The notes under the pieces: generated by a model
What the model saw: only the letters and a program-made list of their open reading frames with translations
What the model was told of the DNA's origin: nothing
The model's database searches: none
Shown: positions 17,103 to 25,705 of the stretch, one piece after another
How positions within the stretch are numbered: the stretch's first letter is position 1
How the letters are laid out: each line of letters begins with the position of its first letter
Program-made: the position numbers and the translations under genes
DNA from: Thiomicrorhabdus sp965603495
Lineage (GTDB): Bacteria > Pseudomonadota > Gammaproteobacteria > Thiomicrospirales > Thiomicrospiraceae
Direction: 5' to 3'
Assembly: GCA_965603495.1 (NCBI GenBank)
Contig: CBFDDF010000002.1
Span: 62,001-126,000, forward strand
DNA length: 64,000 bases

Positions 17103-17915
17103 ATGTCATATTTAGAACCCAGTGAGTTTGTGACCAAAATGGTAGATTCGGGTGAATCTAAGGTTTTCATGTCCACGAAAGATACACTTATCAGAGCGAT
17201 TATGGCGGGTGCCATTTTAGGACTCGCCGCCATATTTGCCATTACGGTTGCCATGAAGACGGGTTCACCTTTAGTCGGCGCAATGCTTTTTCCTGTTGGT
17301 TTCATTATGTTGTACTTAATGAAATTTGACTTGTTAACGGGTGTATTTATGTTGGTGCCTTTGGCGCTTTTAGATAAAAGACCGGGCGTGACTTTTAATG
17401 GAATGTTGAGAAATTGGGGCTTAGTCTTCCTGGGGAATCTCATGGGCGCCTTAACCGTCGCTTTTATCATGTCGTTTGTCTTAACCTATGGTTACAGTAT
17501 CGATCCCGGTGTCATTGGCGCTAAAGTGGCGAGCATCGGTGAAGCTAGAACAATCGGCTATAAAGAGCATGGATTAGAAGGTTGGTTGACTGTGTTTATG
17601 CGCGGTATGCTGTGTAACTGGATGGTATCAATGGGCGTTGTGGGTGCAATGGTTTCGACTTCTGCTACTGGTAAGATTCTTGCGATGTGGATGCCGGTCA
17701 TGTTGTTCTTCTTCATGGGCTTTGAGCACTCAATCGTTAATATGTTCTTATTCCCTTTCTCTATGATTATGGGCGGTGACTTTGCAGTATCTGATTACCT
17801 TCTTTGGAATGAATTGCCAACAGCTTTAGGTAATTTAGTGGGTGGGTTCTTATTTGTAGGTATCCCACTGTACTATACGCATGTTAAAACCAGTGCTGAG
17901 CGTGCTAAAAATTAA
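17103..17915 (+). CDS. Formate/nitrite transporter family channel
   Basis: 270 residues, ATG with GAGGTAAAC upstream. Six hydrophobic helices of the FNT fold, with the conserved MRGMLCNWMVSMG and GFEHSIVNMFLFP segments; the His in GFEHS is the central pore residue of FocA/NirC proteins. FNT channels pass small monovalent anions (formate, nitrite, hydrosulfide). The downstream neighbours are a PP2C-kinase fusion and cyanase, so the substrate here may be nitrite or cyanate; the sequence cannot decide. A terminator hairpin lies between this gene and the kinase gene, which may reduce read-through. Confidence 0.85.
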   Translation: MSYLEPSEFVTKMVDSGESKVFMSTKDTLIRAIMAGAILGLAAIFAITVAMKTGSPLVGAMLFPVGFIMLYLMKFDLLTGVFMLVPLALLDKRPGVTFNGMLRNWGLVFLGNLMGALTVAFIMSFVLTYGYSIDPGVIGAKVASIGEARTIGYKEHGLEGWLTVFMRGMLCNWMVSMGVVGAMVSTSATGKILAMWMPVMLFFFMGFEHSIVNMFLFPFSMIMGGDFAVSDYLLWNELPTALGNLVGGFLFVGIPLYYTHVKTSAERAKN

Positions 17916-17949
17916 TAGTGGGTCAAATAACTTTTAGTGGATAAATAGA

Positions 17950-17984
17950 GTCTCTGTACTAAGCTAGTGCAGAGACTTTTTTAT
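17950..17984 (+). terminator. Intrinsic terminator after the FNT gene
   Basis: GTCTCTG pairs with CAGAGAC around a 13-base loop and is followed by six T residues. It ends 4 bp before the kinase start codon, so the kinase is either read through or separately expressed. Confidence 0.8.
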
Positions 17985-17988
17985 TGGG

Positions 17989-19716
17989 ATGAATATGACA
18001 AGTAAATTAACAGTTTCCATCGGACAGAAAACTGACAAAGGCCGTAAAGCACTGAATCAGGATTTTCATGGAGTGACGATTCCTCAAGATCCTTTACTCA
18101 GCTCAAAAGGCATTGTCATCGCTTTGGCCGATGGTATCAGTAGCAGTCAAGTGAGCCAAATTGCCAGTGAAACGGCGGTGAAAGGCTTTTTAGAGGACTA
18201 TTATTGCACCTCGGAGTCCTGGTCGGTCAAAACGGCTGCGCAAAGTGTGTTGCTCGCGACCAACTCATGGTTATACAATCAAACCCGAAAAAGTCAGTAT
18301 CGTTACGATAAAGATAAAGGCTATGTCTGCACGTTCAGTGCCCTCATTCTCAAATCAACTACAGCGCATATTTTTCATGCTGGAGATAGTCGTGTCTATC
18401 GCTTGCAGGGTAATCATCTTGAACAGCTCACCGAAGATCATCGAATGTGGGTATCGAAAGAAAAAAGTTATCTGAGTCGAGCCTTAGGTGTGAATGAACA
18501 ATTGGAAATAGACTATCAAAAGCTTCCTTTAGAGGAGGGGGATATTTTTGTACTTGCCACTGATGGTATCTATGAGTTTGTCATGGACAAGTTTATTGTG
18601 GAAACGATTCATCAACATCCACAGGATTTGGATCATGCGGCTAAATTGATTTTAGATGAAGCTTACCAACGAGGTAGTACGGATAATTTAACGTTACAAA
18701 TTGTTAAGGTTGAGCAGTTACCGCAATATGATGAAAGTGAAATTCACCAACAGCTTACAGTATTACCGTTTGCACCCAAGTTGAGTGCGAGAATGGAATT
18801 TGACGGCTACGAAATCATCAGAGAAGTACATATTACAAATCGCAGTCATGTGTATTTAGCCCGAGATATGGAAACTAACACCCAGGTGATTATTAAAACG
18901 CCATCGGTCGATTTACGCGACGATACCGCTTATCTCGAACGGTTTTTAATGGAAGAGTGGATTGCACGGCGCATTAGTCATGAGAATGTATTAAAGCCCT
19001 GCTTGCAGACGAGAAAACGCAATTTTTTATATATTGTGACCGAATACATTGAAGGTCAAACCCTAGCGCAATGGATAATTGATAATCCGACGCCAGATAT
19101 TGAAACCGTGCGCGGAATTGTCGAGCAATTAGCAAAAGGTTTACGCGCCTTTCATCGACAAGAGATGTTACACCAGGATTTACGTCCCAATAACATTATG
19201 ATTGACCAAAGTGGCACGGTAAAAATCATTGATTTTGGTGCCACACGGGTAGCAGGATTGATGGAAGTTGAGAGTCCTTTTCATCGCGAGGATAACCTAG
19301 GTACCGCACAGTTTACTGCGCCTGAATACTTTCTAGGGGAGGCCGGCACGACCCAATCCGATCTATTTTCATTAGGGGTCATCACTTATCAAATGCTGTC
19401 CGGTAAGTTGCCTTACGGTACGCAAGTGGCCAAGTCGACGACCAAAGCGGCACAAAGAAACTTGCGCTATCAAACCGTGCTGGATGATGAACGGGCTATT
19501 CCAGCATGGGTGGATGATGCTATCAAAAGAGCGGTACATCCTAATCCGACTAAACGTTATGCTGAAATATCGGAATTTATTTACGATTTACGCCATCCAA
19601 ACAGTGCTTTTTTAAATAAGACACAGCCACCGTTAATTGAGCGCAATCCTCTGTTGTTTTGGAAAGGGGTCTCGTTCAGTTTATTGGTCATCATTATTTA
19701 TTTATTAGCTAAATAA
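17989..19716 (+). CDS. PP2C phosphatase-serine/threonine kinase fusion, membrane-anchored
   Basis: 575 residues. The N-terminal PP2C phosphatase domain (about 5-245) carries ALADGISSSQVSQIA, HAGDSRVYRL, ATDGIYE and GSTDNLTLQIV, giving the metal-binding Asp residues. The kinase domain (about 262-540) carries the VAIK-type lysine (VIIKTP), the catalytic loop HQDLRPNNIMID and the DFG motif (IIDFGATR). A C-terminal transmembrane helix (about 555-573) anchors it with both domains in the cytosol. The same fusion lies beside nirB and nasA in Pseudomonas nitrate-assimilation loci. It may control the FNT channel or nitrogen uptake by reversible phosphorylation; that is inference. Confidence 0.92.
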   Translation: MNMTSKLTVSIGQKTDKGRKALNQDFHGVTIPQDPLLSSKGIVIALADGISSSQVSQIASETAVKGFLEDYYCTSESWSVKTAAQSVLLATNSWLYNQTRKSQYRYDKDKGYVCTFSALILKSTTAHIFHAGDSRVYRLQGNHLEQLTEDHRMWVSKEKSYLSRALGVNEQLEIDYQKLPLEEGDIFVLATDGIYEFVMDKFIVETIHQHPQDLDHAAKLILDEAYQRGSTDNLTLQIVKVEQLPQYDESEIHQQLTVLPFAPKLSARMEFDGYEIIREVHITNRSHVYLARDMETNTQVIIKTPSVDLRDDTAYLERFLMEEWIARRISHENVLKPCLQTRKRNFLYIVTEYIEGQTLAQWIIDNPTPDIETVRGIVEQLAKGLRAFHRQEMLHQDLRPNNIMIDQSGTVKIIDFGATRVAGLMEVESPFHREDNLGTAQFTAPEYFLGEAGTTQSDLFSLGVITYQMLSGKLPYGTQVAKSTTKAAQRNLRYQTVLDDERAIPAWVDDAIKRAVHPNPTKRYAEISEFIYDLRHPNSAFLNKTQPPLIERNPLLFWKGVSFSLLVIIIYLLAK

Positions 19717-19874
19717 TAACCACTAACAAAGTAAACAGAGGAGTGAAACCAAATAAAGAGAAAACCATAACAAGTGATAGTTTTGCCGTGAAGAAGAACG
19801 GACATATTCACTTAACGAACTCGCGATATTTTAATACTTTCGAATAGCTTGTAATCCATTAAGGAGAGAATGAC

Positions 19875-20318
19875 ATGATGACTAAAATTGAAATGACCGA
19901 AACCATTATTCTAGCTAAAGCAGAGAAACAAGTGGGATGGAGTGAGATTGCCACGGCGACAGGATTAAGCGAAGTGTTTACCACTTCAGCCTGCTTGGGG
20001 ATGAATAGTTTACAGCCAGAGACGGCCGATGCACTGTGTGCCTTTTTAGGGTTGGACTCAGCTGTGTCCACTGCATTGCAAATGTGTCCGCATAAAACAT
20101 GGGAAAAAGCAGTGCCAACGGACCCTTTAATCTATCGCCTTTATGAAATTGTCGGTGTCTATGGTCCGACAATGAAAGAGTTGATTCATGAGAAATTTGG
20201 CGATGGCATTATGAGTGCCATTGATTTTTCAATGCATATCGACAAGGAAGATAATCCAGCGGGAGATCGAGTGGTCGTCACCATGAATGGCAAGTTCTTA
20301 GCCTATAAAGCCTGGTGA
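19875..20318 (+). CDS. cynS: Cyanate hydratase (cyanase)
   Basis: 147 residues, ATG 7 bp after AAGGAGA. The enzyme converts cyanate and bicarbonate to ammonia and CO2 as a homodecamer. The catalytic triad Arg88, Glu91 (YRLYEIVGVYG) and Ser114 (MSAIDFSM) is intact and spaced exactly as Arg96, Glu99 and Ser122 of the E. coli enzyme. The N-terminal helical region is normal. It ends the FNT-kinase-cynS group and has its own terminator. Likely role: cyanate detoxification or use as a nitrogen source. Confidence 0.97.
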   Translation: MMTKIEMTETIILAKAEKQVGWSEIATATGLSEVFTTSACLGMNSLQPETADALCAFLGLDSAVSTALQMCPHKTWEKAVPTDPLIYRLYEIVGVYGPTMKELIHEKFGDGIMSAIDFSMHIDKEDNPAGDRVVVTMNGKFLAYKAW

Positions 20319-20343
20319 GTTGACCGTTAGTTAAGCTTTAAAC

Positions 20344-20369
20344 AAAAACCGCTTTTAAGCGGTTTTTTT
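20344..20369 (+). terminator. Intrinsic terminator of cynS
   Basis: AAAAACCGCTT-TT-AAGCGGTTTTT stem with T-run. The same hairpin recurs at 28486-28511, as part of a duplicated segment. Confidence 0.92.
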
Positions 20370-20398
20370 GTATCTGAGAATGCCTTACTTTCATAATG

Positions 20399-20410
20399 AC
20401 CAGGCCTGGT
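20399..20410. repeat. Dispersed palindrome ACCAGGCCTGGT, exact copy
   Basis: Exact core between cynS and the phosphatase pseudogene; its flanks match those of the copy at 28541-28552 because both lie in a duplicated block. Confidence 0.9.
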
Positions 20411-20424
20411 AGATATTCAAAACG

Positions 20425-20680
20425 CTATGCAGGCTGGTAGACTTTAAAAAAGCGGGTTTGTAGGTCTTTTACCGGCATAGGAACACCCCCGTGCGTTTGA
20501 CGCCACTTCAATCGCTGTATCAGCATCAAATCCATGTTCGACCATCCATGTAGTAGCCACAATTCCAGTGCTAGCACGATCGCCATGACAATGAATCGGA
20601 ATAGACTAGCCGTTGGCAGTCTCTAGTTTTAAGCGCTGTTGCAGTCCCAGAGGGCGGTCTGTAGCAGGTACGCTCATATC
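20425..20680 (-). pseudogene. Truncated, decayed copy of the tyrosine-phosphatase-like gene at 28567-29049
   Basis: The minus strand aligns closely with the C-terminal half of the intact gene, including the terminal Tyr-Gln-Pro-Ala region and the His-Cys-His active site. An in-frame TAG (20606-20608) precedes the active site. The catalytic loop has changed so that the essential CX5R arginine is now Ser, and the N-terminal half is missing (similarity stops near 20680). The upstream palindrome and terminator are duplicated too (from about 20325). This is a non-functional segmental duplicate about 8 kb from its parent. Confidence 0.88.
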
Positions 20681-20791
20681 ATAGTTGTTTGGTTGCAATA
20701 CCACGACTTTTCTTAGTAATTCCTTTAAATATCTGTAGATGATCTTTAGGTATTAGAGCGAATTAATTACTCTTTTTATGATCCATAATTA

Positions 20792-20869
20792 TTAATGATA
20801 ATCATTGTTGTTTAATAATGATTGCTTTTTGCATTACCATTAACTAGAATACGAATCATTATCAATAGC
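20792..20869 (+). promoter_or_regulatory. Fur-type promoter of the exbB-tonB operon
   Basis: -35 TTGCTT (20822-20827), 17-bp spacer, -10 TAGAAT (20845-20850). Fur-box-like sequences flank it: AATGATAATCATT at 20794-20806 and GAATCATTATCAA at 20853-20865, the latter covering the start point. Iron repression is inferred from these matches and from the gene content. Confidence 0.8.
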
Positions 20870-20895
20870 ATTTGTATTAACAAGGGTTGAAAGTT

Positions 20896-21555
20896 ATGTC
20901 TGAGAGTTTTTTAGCGTTTATGAATTTTGGGGGCCCAGTGGTTCTTATCTTGATGGTGTTTTCGGTGTTTGCGACGACTCTTGCTTTGTTGAAAGCATGG
21001 CAGTTTTTTCGAATTCGCCCTAAATTGGTCAGGCCAGAACAGATTATGGTTTATATAGAAAACTCGGAGATTCGTCAGGCTTCAATATTGGCTGACAATC
21101 AAGTTAACCCAAGAATTAAGCTTATAAAACAGGCGTTACAGTTGTTTGATAACAAATCAATGTCTGTCAATGACATCAAACAAGAGTTGGCTCGCTGTGC
21201 CCGTAAAAAAATTATGCAACTTGATGCCTATTTAAGACCTTTAGAAGTGATTGCCACGATTGCCCCTTTATTAGGTCTCTTTGGAACCGTTCTTGGAATG
21301 ATTGAAGCTTTTCAGGCCATGGAGGCGGCAGGTACAAATGTGAATCCGGCTATTTTATCGGGTGGTATTTGGCAAGCTCTTTTAACGACAGCGATCGGTT
21401 TGGCGGTAGCCATTCCAGTTTCGATGGTACATAGCTATTTTGAACGCAAAGTCGAAAGACAAACTCAATCCATGCAAGATGATTTAGCCAGAATATTTTT
21501 CTACTTTGCTGAGAAAAATGATCAGCAAAAACACGCGGATTCAGGAAGTAACTGA
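20896..21555 (+). CDS. exbB: ExbB-type proton channel subunit
   Basis: 219 residues from the ATG at 20896 behind CAAGGG. Three hydrophobic helices (about 12-32, 118-140, 160-182) of the MotA/TolQ/ExbB family. PLLGLFGTVLGMIEAFQAME and LTTAIGLAVAIPVSM are the conserved channel segments. With ExbD it turns the proton motive force into movement of TonB. Its stop codon overlaps the next ATG by one base, so the genes are translationally coupled. Confidence 0.93.
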   Translation: MSESFLAFMNFGGPVVLILMVFSVFATTLALLKAWQFFRIRPKLVRPEQIMVYIENSEIRQASILADNQVNPRIKLIKQALQLFDNKSMSVNDIKQELARCARKKIMQLDAYLRPLEVIATIAPLLGLFGTVLGMIEAFQAMEAAGTNVNPAILSGGIWQALLTTAIGLAVAIPVSMVHSYFERKVERQTQSMQDDLARIFFYFAEKNDQQKHADSGSN

Positions 21556-21986
21556 TGGAATTTTCAGCTTCGTACATTCCTAGAAGACGAAAAATAGGCT
21601 TAACAGCCTTGATTGACGTGGTATTCATTATGTTGATGTTTTTTATGCTGACATCAAGTTTTGAACAATGGAAAACCATCCAAATAGATAGCCCAATCAG
21701 CAAATTTCAGACCTCAATGCCGACCTTGCCACAATTTATTGTGCTTGAGTCCTCTGGTCAGTTGTATCCACTACATCAAGAAAGTGAGGCCATTTCATAT
21801 TCGGACTTAACGCTCGACTCATGGGATGAAATCGACATTAAGCGCCCAGTGTTGCTCTTGCCAGAACCAAACGTGAGATTACAGCAAATTATTTCGGTTA
21901 TTGAAAAATTACGTCAGATTGGAATGGCAGAGGTTTCTCTTGGTGATCCTTACCGTAAAACTGATCAGATGGGAGCTAATGAATGA
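21555..21986 (+). CDS. exbD: ExbD-type biopolymer transport protein, first copy
   Basis: 143 residues with one N-terminal transmembrane helix (IGLTALIDVVFIMLMFFMLTSSF) bearing the membrane Asp required for proton transfer, followed by a periplasmic domain. Starts within the exbB stop and overlaps the next gene by 4 bp. Paired with a second ExbD, as in TonB2-type systems where two ExbD-like subunits act with one ExbB. Confidence 0.9.
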   Translation: MEFSASYIPRRRKIGLTALIDVVFIMLMFFMLTSSFEQWKTIQIDSPISKFQTSMPTLPQFIVLESSGQLYPLHQESEAISYSDLTLDSWDEIDIKRPVLLLPEPNVRLQQIISVIEKLRQIGMAEVSLGDPYRKTDQMGANE

Positions 21987-22384
21987 TGGGTTTGAAGCTT
22001 TCTGAACGTCGTCGTCCAGATCCGGAAGATAGTTTGATTCCGTTAATCAATATCGTATTTCTATTGCTCATATTTTTTATGGTTGCCGGGCAAATCAGTG
22101 CGCATGATGTGGAAACTATCGAGCCGCCGATAAGCTCTAGTGAGACACCTTTAAATAGAGAAAGTTGGGTTGTACAAATTAATTCAAAGCAAATGATTTT
22201 ATTGAACGGTGAAGTTATTGAGCTGGCTGATTTAGCAGTGGTAGGTGGAAATCAATTGGAGAAAGTGATTATTAAAGCCGATCAAAATACCACTGCAAAA
22301 ACACTGCATCCGGTACTGCAAAAACTACGTGAGCAAGGTGTGAAAAACATATTGTTGTATAGCCAATTAAAGGGTTTTGAATAA
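21983..22384 (+). CDS. exbD: ExbD-type biopolymer transport protein, second copy
   Basis: 133 residues. The helix DSLIPLINIVFLLLIFFMVAG has Asn where the first copy has the channel Asp (INIVF against IDVVF), with another Asp just upstream. The periplasmic domain is short. The change at the key membrane acid suggests that the two copies are not equivalent. Overlaps tonB by one base. Confidence 0.87.
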   Translation: MMGLKLSERRRPDPEDSLIPLINIVFLLLIFFMVAGQISAHDVETIEPPISSSETPLNRESWVVQINSKQMILLNGEVIELADLAVVGGNQLEKVIIKADQNTTAKTLHPVLQKLREQGVKNILLYSQLKGFE

Positions 22385-23283
22385 TGTCACGAACGTTTAT
22401 TATCGCTTTTTTCGGAGCATTATTTATGCATTTAGCGGTGTTCTATACGCTTTATTCGATGCCGTCAGGCGCTGTGCAGGACGTCGCTGAAGATAAAGGT
22501 AAAGGGGGTATTCAAGTAGGCTTAGGTATGCAAGGCAGTTACCAAAAAATCTTATATCCGCCTAAGCCTAAAGCTGTAGAAAAGGCGGTTGAAAAACCGA
22601 TTGAGAAACAGGCTAAGAAAGAAGTTGTCAAAAAACCAAAAGGGAAGCCTATTCAAAAGCAATCTGTCGTTAAAAAAGAGGTTAAGAGGGCCACACTGAA
22701 AAAAAATGAAAAAAGTGTTGTGTATAAAGCTGTTCCAAAGATGACCAAACGATCAAATACAGTAGAAAAGACCATTGAAGTTGCAAATGAAATTAACCCT
22801 AAGCAAGCGGTGTCAATGGCAGAAACCACTACGGATAATCGGGAGATTGAGCCTGCAATATTAGAACAACAAAGTGCTGAGCTAAAGGCAGAACAAGCTA
22901 CAACACAGAAGGCTAAAACATTACCGCAAACCAATAAGGCGACAGGTACAAAAAATGACCGCCGTACTGGTAGTAAAAAAGGCGATATAAAAAGCTATTT
23001 TGCAGAATTGACGAACTGGCTAAATCAGCACAAAGAATACCCTGTTGAACTAAAAAAAGCCAAACAACAAGGTACGGTTGAGGTGCAGTTTACCTTTACC
23101 CGAAATGGTCAAATAATCCAAGCCAAAATTAAAACATCTTCTGGTAATACCAAGCTGGATAAAGCTGCATTAGCGATGCTTAAAAAGGCAAATCCATTAC
23201 CAGAAATACCTGAATCGTTCAGTCGAGACTCACTGACGATAGCGATACCCGTTGAGTACTCATTAATTACAAACAAGTTATAA
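22384..23283 (+). CDS. tonB: TonB energy transducer
   Basis: 299 residues. An N-terminal membrane anchor (about 3-24) leads into a long Lys-, Pro-, Glu- and Val-rich periplasm-spanning linker (about 55-190, e.g. KPKAVEKAVEKPIEKQ). The C-terminal domain (about 210-299) has KEYPVELKKAKQQGTVEVQF and GNTKLDKAALAMLKKANPLP, the TonB box-binding fold. It passes energy from ExbBD to the receptor encoded 16 bp downstream. Confidence 0.93.
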   Translation: MSRTFIIAFFGALFMHLAVFYTLYSMPSGAVQDVAEDKGKGGIQVGLGMQGSYQKILYPPKPKAVEKAVEKPIEKQAKKEVVKKPKGKPIQKQSVVKKEVKRATLKKNEKSVVYKAVPKMTKRSNTVEKTIEVANEINPKQAVSMAETTTDNREIEPAILEQQSAELKAEQATTQKAKTLPQTNKATGTKNDRRTGSKKGDIKSYFAELTNWLNQHKEYPVELKKAKQQGTVEVQFTFTRNGQIIQAKIKTSSGNTKLDKAALAMLKKANPLPEIPESFSRDSLTIAIPVEYSLITNKL

Positions 23284-23299
23284 AATTTAAGGATGAAAT

Positions 23300-25627
23300 A
23301 TGACGAATCAAGTAAAAAGCAAGCTGCTTAAACCTAAGAGTTTACGAGCAATTAAATCGATGAAAAAGCCACACGGTAAAAGTGTGTTAGCGTTAAGTAT
23401 TACGTCAATTTTGACAACGGGTGCGTTTGCCCAAGACGACGTTATTAATTTAGATACGTTACAAATTGAAGAACGCACCATTGATACCAACCCTTATGCT
23501 GAACCGGGAGCGCCATATAAAGCTAAGTTTTCTGGTGATAGTCGTCATGTAAAGCCATTGGCAGAAACACCACAAACAATCACTGTTTTGACCAAAACCC
23601 AAATTGAAGAGTCAGGTAAAACCGATCTACGTGAAATTTTACAAGCTCAACCGGGTATCACCTTAGGTACGGGGGAAAACGGCAATGCATTTGGTGACCG
23701 TTATATTATACGCGGGCATGAAGCTCGAAGTGATGTGTTTGTTGATGGCTTAAAAGATCCGGGAATGACGATTCGTGAAAGTTTTGCCACGGAACAAGTG
23801 GAGGTGACGAAAGGGCCAAGCTCAACCTTTGCAGGTAGAGGTTCTACAGGTGGTGCTATTAATAGTGTCACGAAACAAGCCAGTACGGAATACGATTTTA
23901 CAAAGTTAAAAGGAGGAGTCGGTACAGATGATTATCGACGTTATGAAATTGATACAAATCAGAAGATTAATGATGAATTTGCGGTACGTTTAAACCTTTT
24001 AGATCACTCCGAAAGTGTTCCTGATCGTTCGCCTGCTGAAAGAAATCGTCAAGGTTTCGCTGTTTCTGGTGTGTATAAACCAAGTGATAAGCTACAGATT
24101 ACTGCGGATGTTTATCACTTAGAGGCCGATGATAAGCCAGATTTAGGCGGCTATATTCAAAACAATGAACCGCATGGCGATATTCCCGTTTACTTGCAAG
24201 ATCAAGACTTCTTGGAATCAACCGTCGATACGGCAACAGTTCGTGTGAAATATAAAGTTAATGATTCTGTACGTATTGAAAATGCCTCGCGCTACGGCAC
24301 GACAAATAACGGTTATGTGGCCACTGGGGTGCGCGGTACGACTACCGATGCAACGGATCCGAATGGTGAATATGATACTCAATCACTTAGTACTCATCAA
24401 GGTTGGCAAGATGTTTCTTACTTTGTAAATCAGTTAAACACCTATATTGAACAGGAAATTGGCGGCTTTAAAAACGAGATGGTATTTGGGGTAGAGTTTT
24501 CAAATATGCGAGTTAAGAACGGTGTATATGACATCAATAATACCGGAGCAACTAACTGTATTGTTTCGGGAAGAGGCGGTGCACAGCCTGGTTATTGTGC
24601 GTCTGATGTCAATGGTAATACCGTCGCCAATTTAAATGGTTTAATGGGACGTAGTATCACCAAAGGCAATTATGACTCGGATTATAATATCAAAACCACC
24701 TCGCTGTCTGCAATGGATACGGTCGAGTTAACGGATGATTTATCGCTCTTTGCAGGGATTAGATTAGATCATTTCGACTACTCTAATGAGGTTAGAGCTC
24801 GGAGTGGTGAACTTACTAAATACAGTTATGCTGATGATCTATGGAACGGGCACTTAGGTGGGGTGTATAAAATCACCGAAGAAGGTAATATCTATGCCAG
24901 TTATAGCACGGCGGCAAATATCAACGGTGGTGAGTCCGATGTAGGTACCAACAGTGGCTACGGTGGTTTAGTAGTGTATAACGATGAAGTGGCTGGTGCA
25001 AAACCAGAATCCACTGAGAGTTTTGAGTTAGGAACCAAATGGAATTTATTTAATGAAAAATTATTAGCTACGGCAGCAATTTTTCAAATCACTAAGTCTG
25101 ACGTAATGGAAGGCGCAAACTATGACTCAGAGGGTACATTCAATACGGGTAAAAATGAGGTTAAGGGGATTGAATTGGGATTGAGCGGTAACTTAACAGA
25201 TAAACTTTCTGCTCAGGCGGCTTTAACGTTAATGGAGGCTAAAGTGCTTGAGTCAGCCACCGCGGATAATGTTGGTAAAACATTGAGTAACTTTGCGGAT
25301 GAATCTGCATTTGTGCAACTGCGTTATCAATCAACGCCTAAGTTTGCTTTTGGTGGAAGCATGACGTATTCAAGCGAAAGTTATGCAGGACAACCTGATA
25401 CCGCAGCCGGATATGATAGTTCAACAGGGGAATACAGAGTTAAAGTACCATCCTATACGGTATATGATGTGTTTGCGAGTTACGACGTTACGCCTAAACT
25501 ATCAACCCGTTTAAATATCGGCAATATAACCGACGAAACCTATTTCTTAGCAGCTTATAGAAGTGGTTCTTTTGCCTACTTAGGTGATAAACGCAATGTT
25601 CAATTAACCGTTGATTATGAGTTTTAA
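23300..25627 (+). CDS. TonB-dependent siderophore receptor (Fiu/PiuA-like)
   Basis: 775 residues, ATG behind AAGGATG. A long charged N-terminus precedes the signal hydrophobic stretch ending in TGAFAQDD; a TonB box and a plug domain follow (about 75-200: LAETPQTITVLTKTQIEESG, RYIIRGHEARSDVFVDGLKD, VEVTKGPSSTFAGRGSTGGAIN). The rest is a 22-strand barrel ending in an aromatic residue (VDYEF). The form and the piuC gene nearby suggest a catecholate-type receptor. The ligand is not certain. Confidence 0.93.
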   Translation: MTNQVKSKLLKPKSLRAIKSMKKPHGKSVLALSITSILTTGAFAQDDVINLDTLQIEERTIDTNPYAEPGAPYKAKFSGDSRHVKPLAETPQTITVLTKTQIEESGKTDLREILQAQPGITLGTGENGNAFGDRYIIRGHEARSDVFVDGLKDPGMTIRESFATEQVEVTKGPSSTFAGRGSTGGAINSVTKQASTEYDFTKLKGGVGTDDYRRYEIDTNQKINDEFAVRLNLLDHSESVPDRSPAERNRQGFAVSGVYKPSDKLQITADVYHLEADDKPDLGGYIQNNEPHGDIPVYLQDQDFLESTVDTATVRVKYKVNDSVRIENASRYGTTNNGYVATGVRGTTTDATDPNGEYDTQSLSTHQGWQDVSYFVNQLNTYIEQEIGGFKNEMVFGVEFSNMRVKNGVYDINNTGATNCIVSGRGGAQPGYCASDVNGNTVANLNGLMGRSITKGNYDSDYNIKTTSLSAMDTVELTDDLSLFAGIRLDHFDYSNEVRARSGELTKYSYADDLWNGHLGGVYKITEEGNIYASYSTAANINGGESDVGTNSGYGGLVVYNDEVAGAKPESTESFELGTKWNLFNEKLLATAAIFQITKSDVMEGANYDSEGTFNTGKNEVKGIELGLSGNLTDKLSAQAALTLMEAKVLESATADNVGKTLSNFADESAFVQLRYQSTPKFAFGGSMTYSSESYAGQPDTAAGYDSSTGEYRVKVPSYTVYDVFASYDVTPKLSTRLNIGNITDETYFLAAYRSGSFAYLGDKRNVQLTVDYEF

Positions 25628-25705
25628 GTAAAAATGAAACAAGCCACTTAAATCCTCTGTAAATGCTTTAGCGCACATTTGATTTAAGTAGGTTTCAAAC
25701 TAAAG

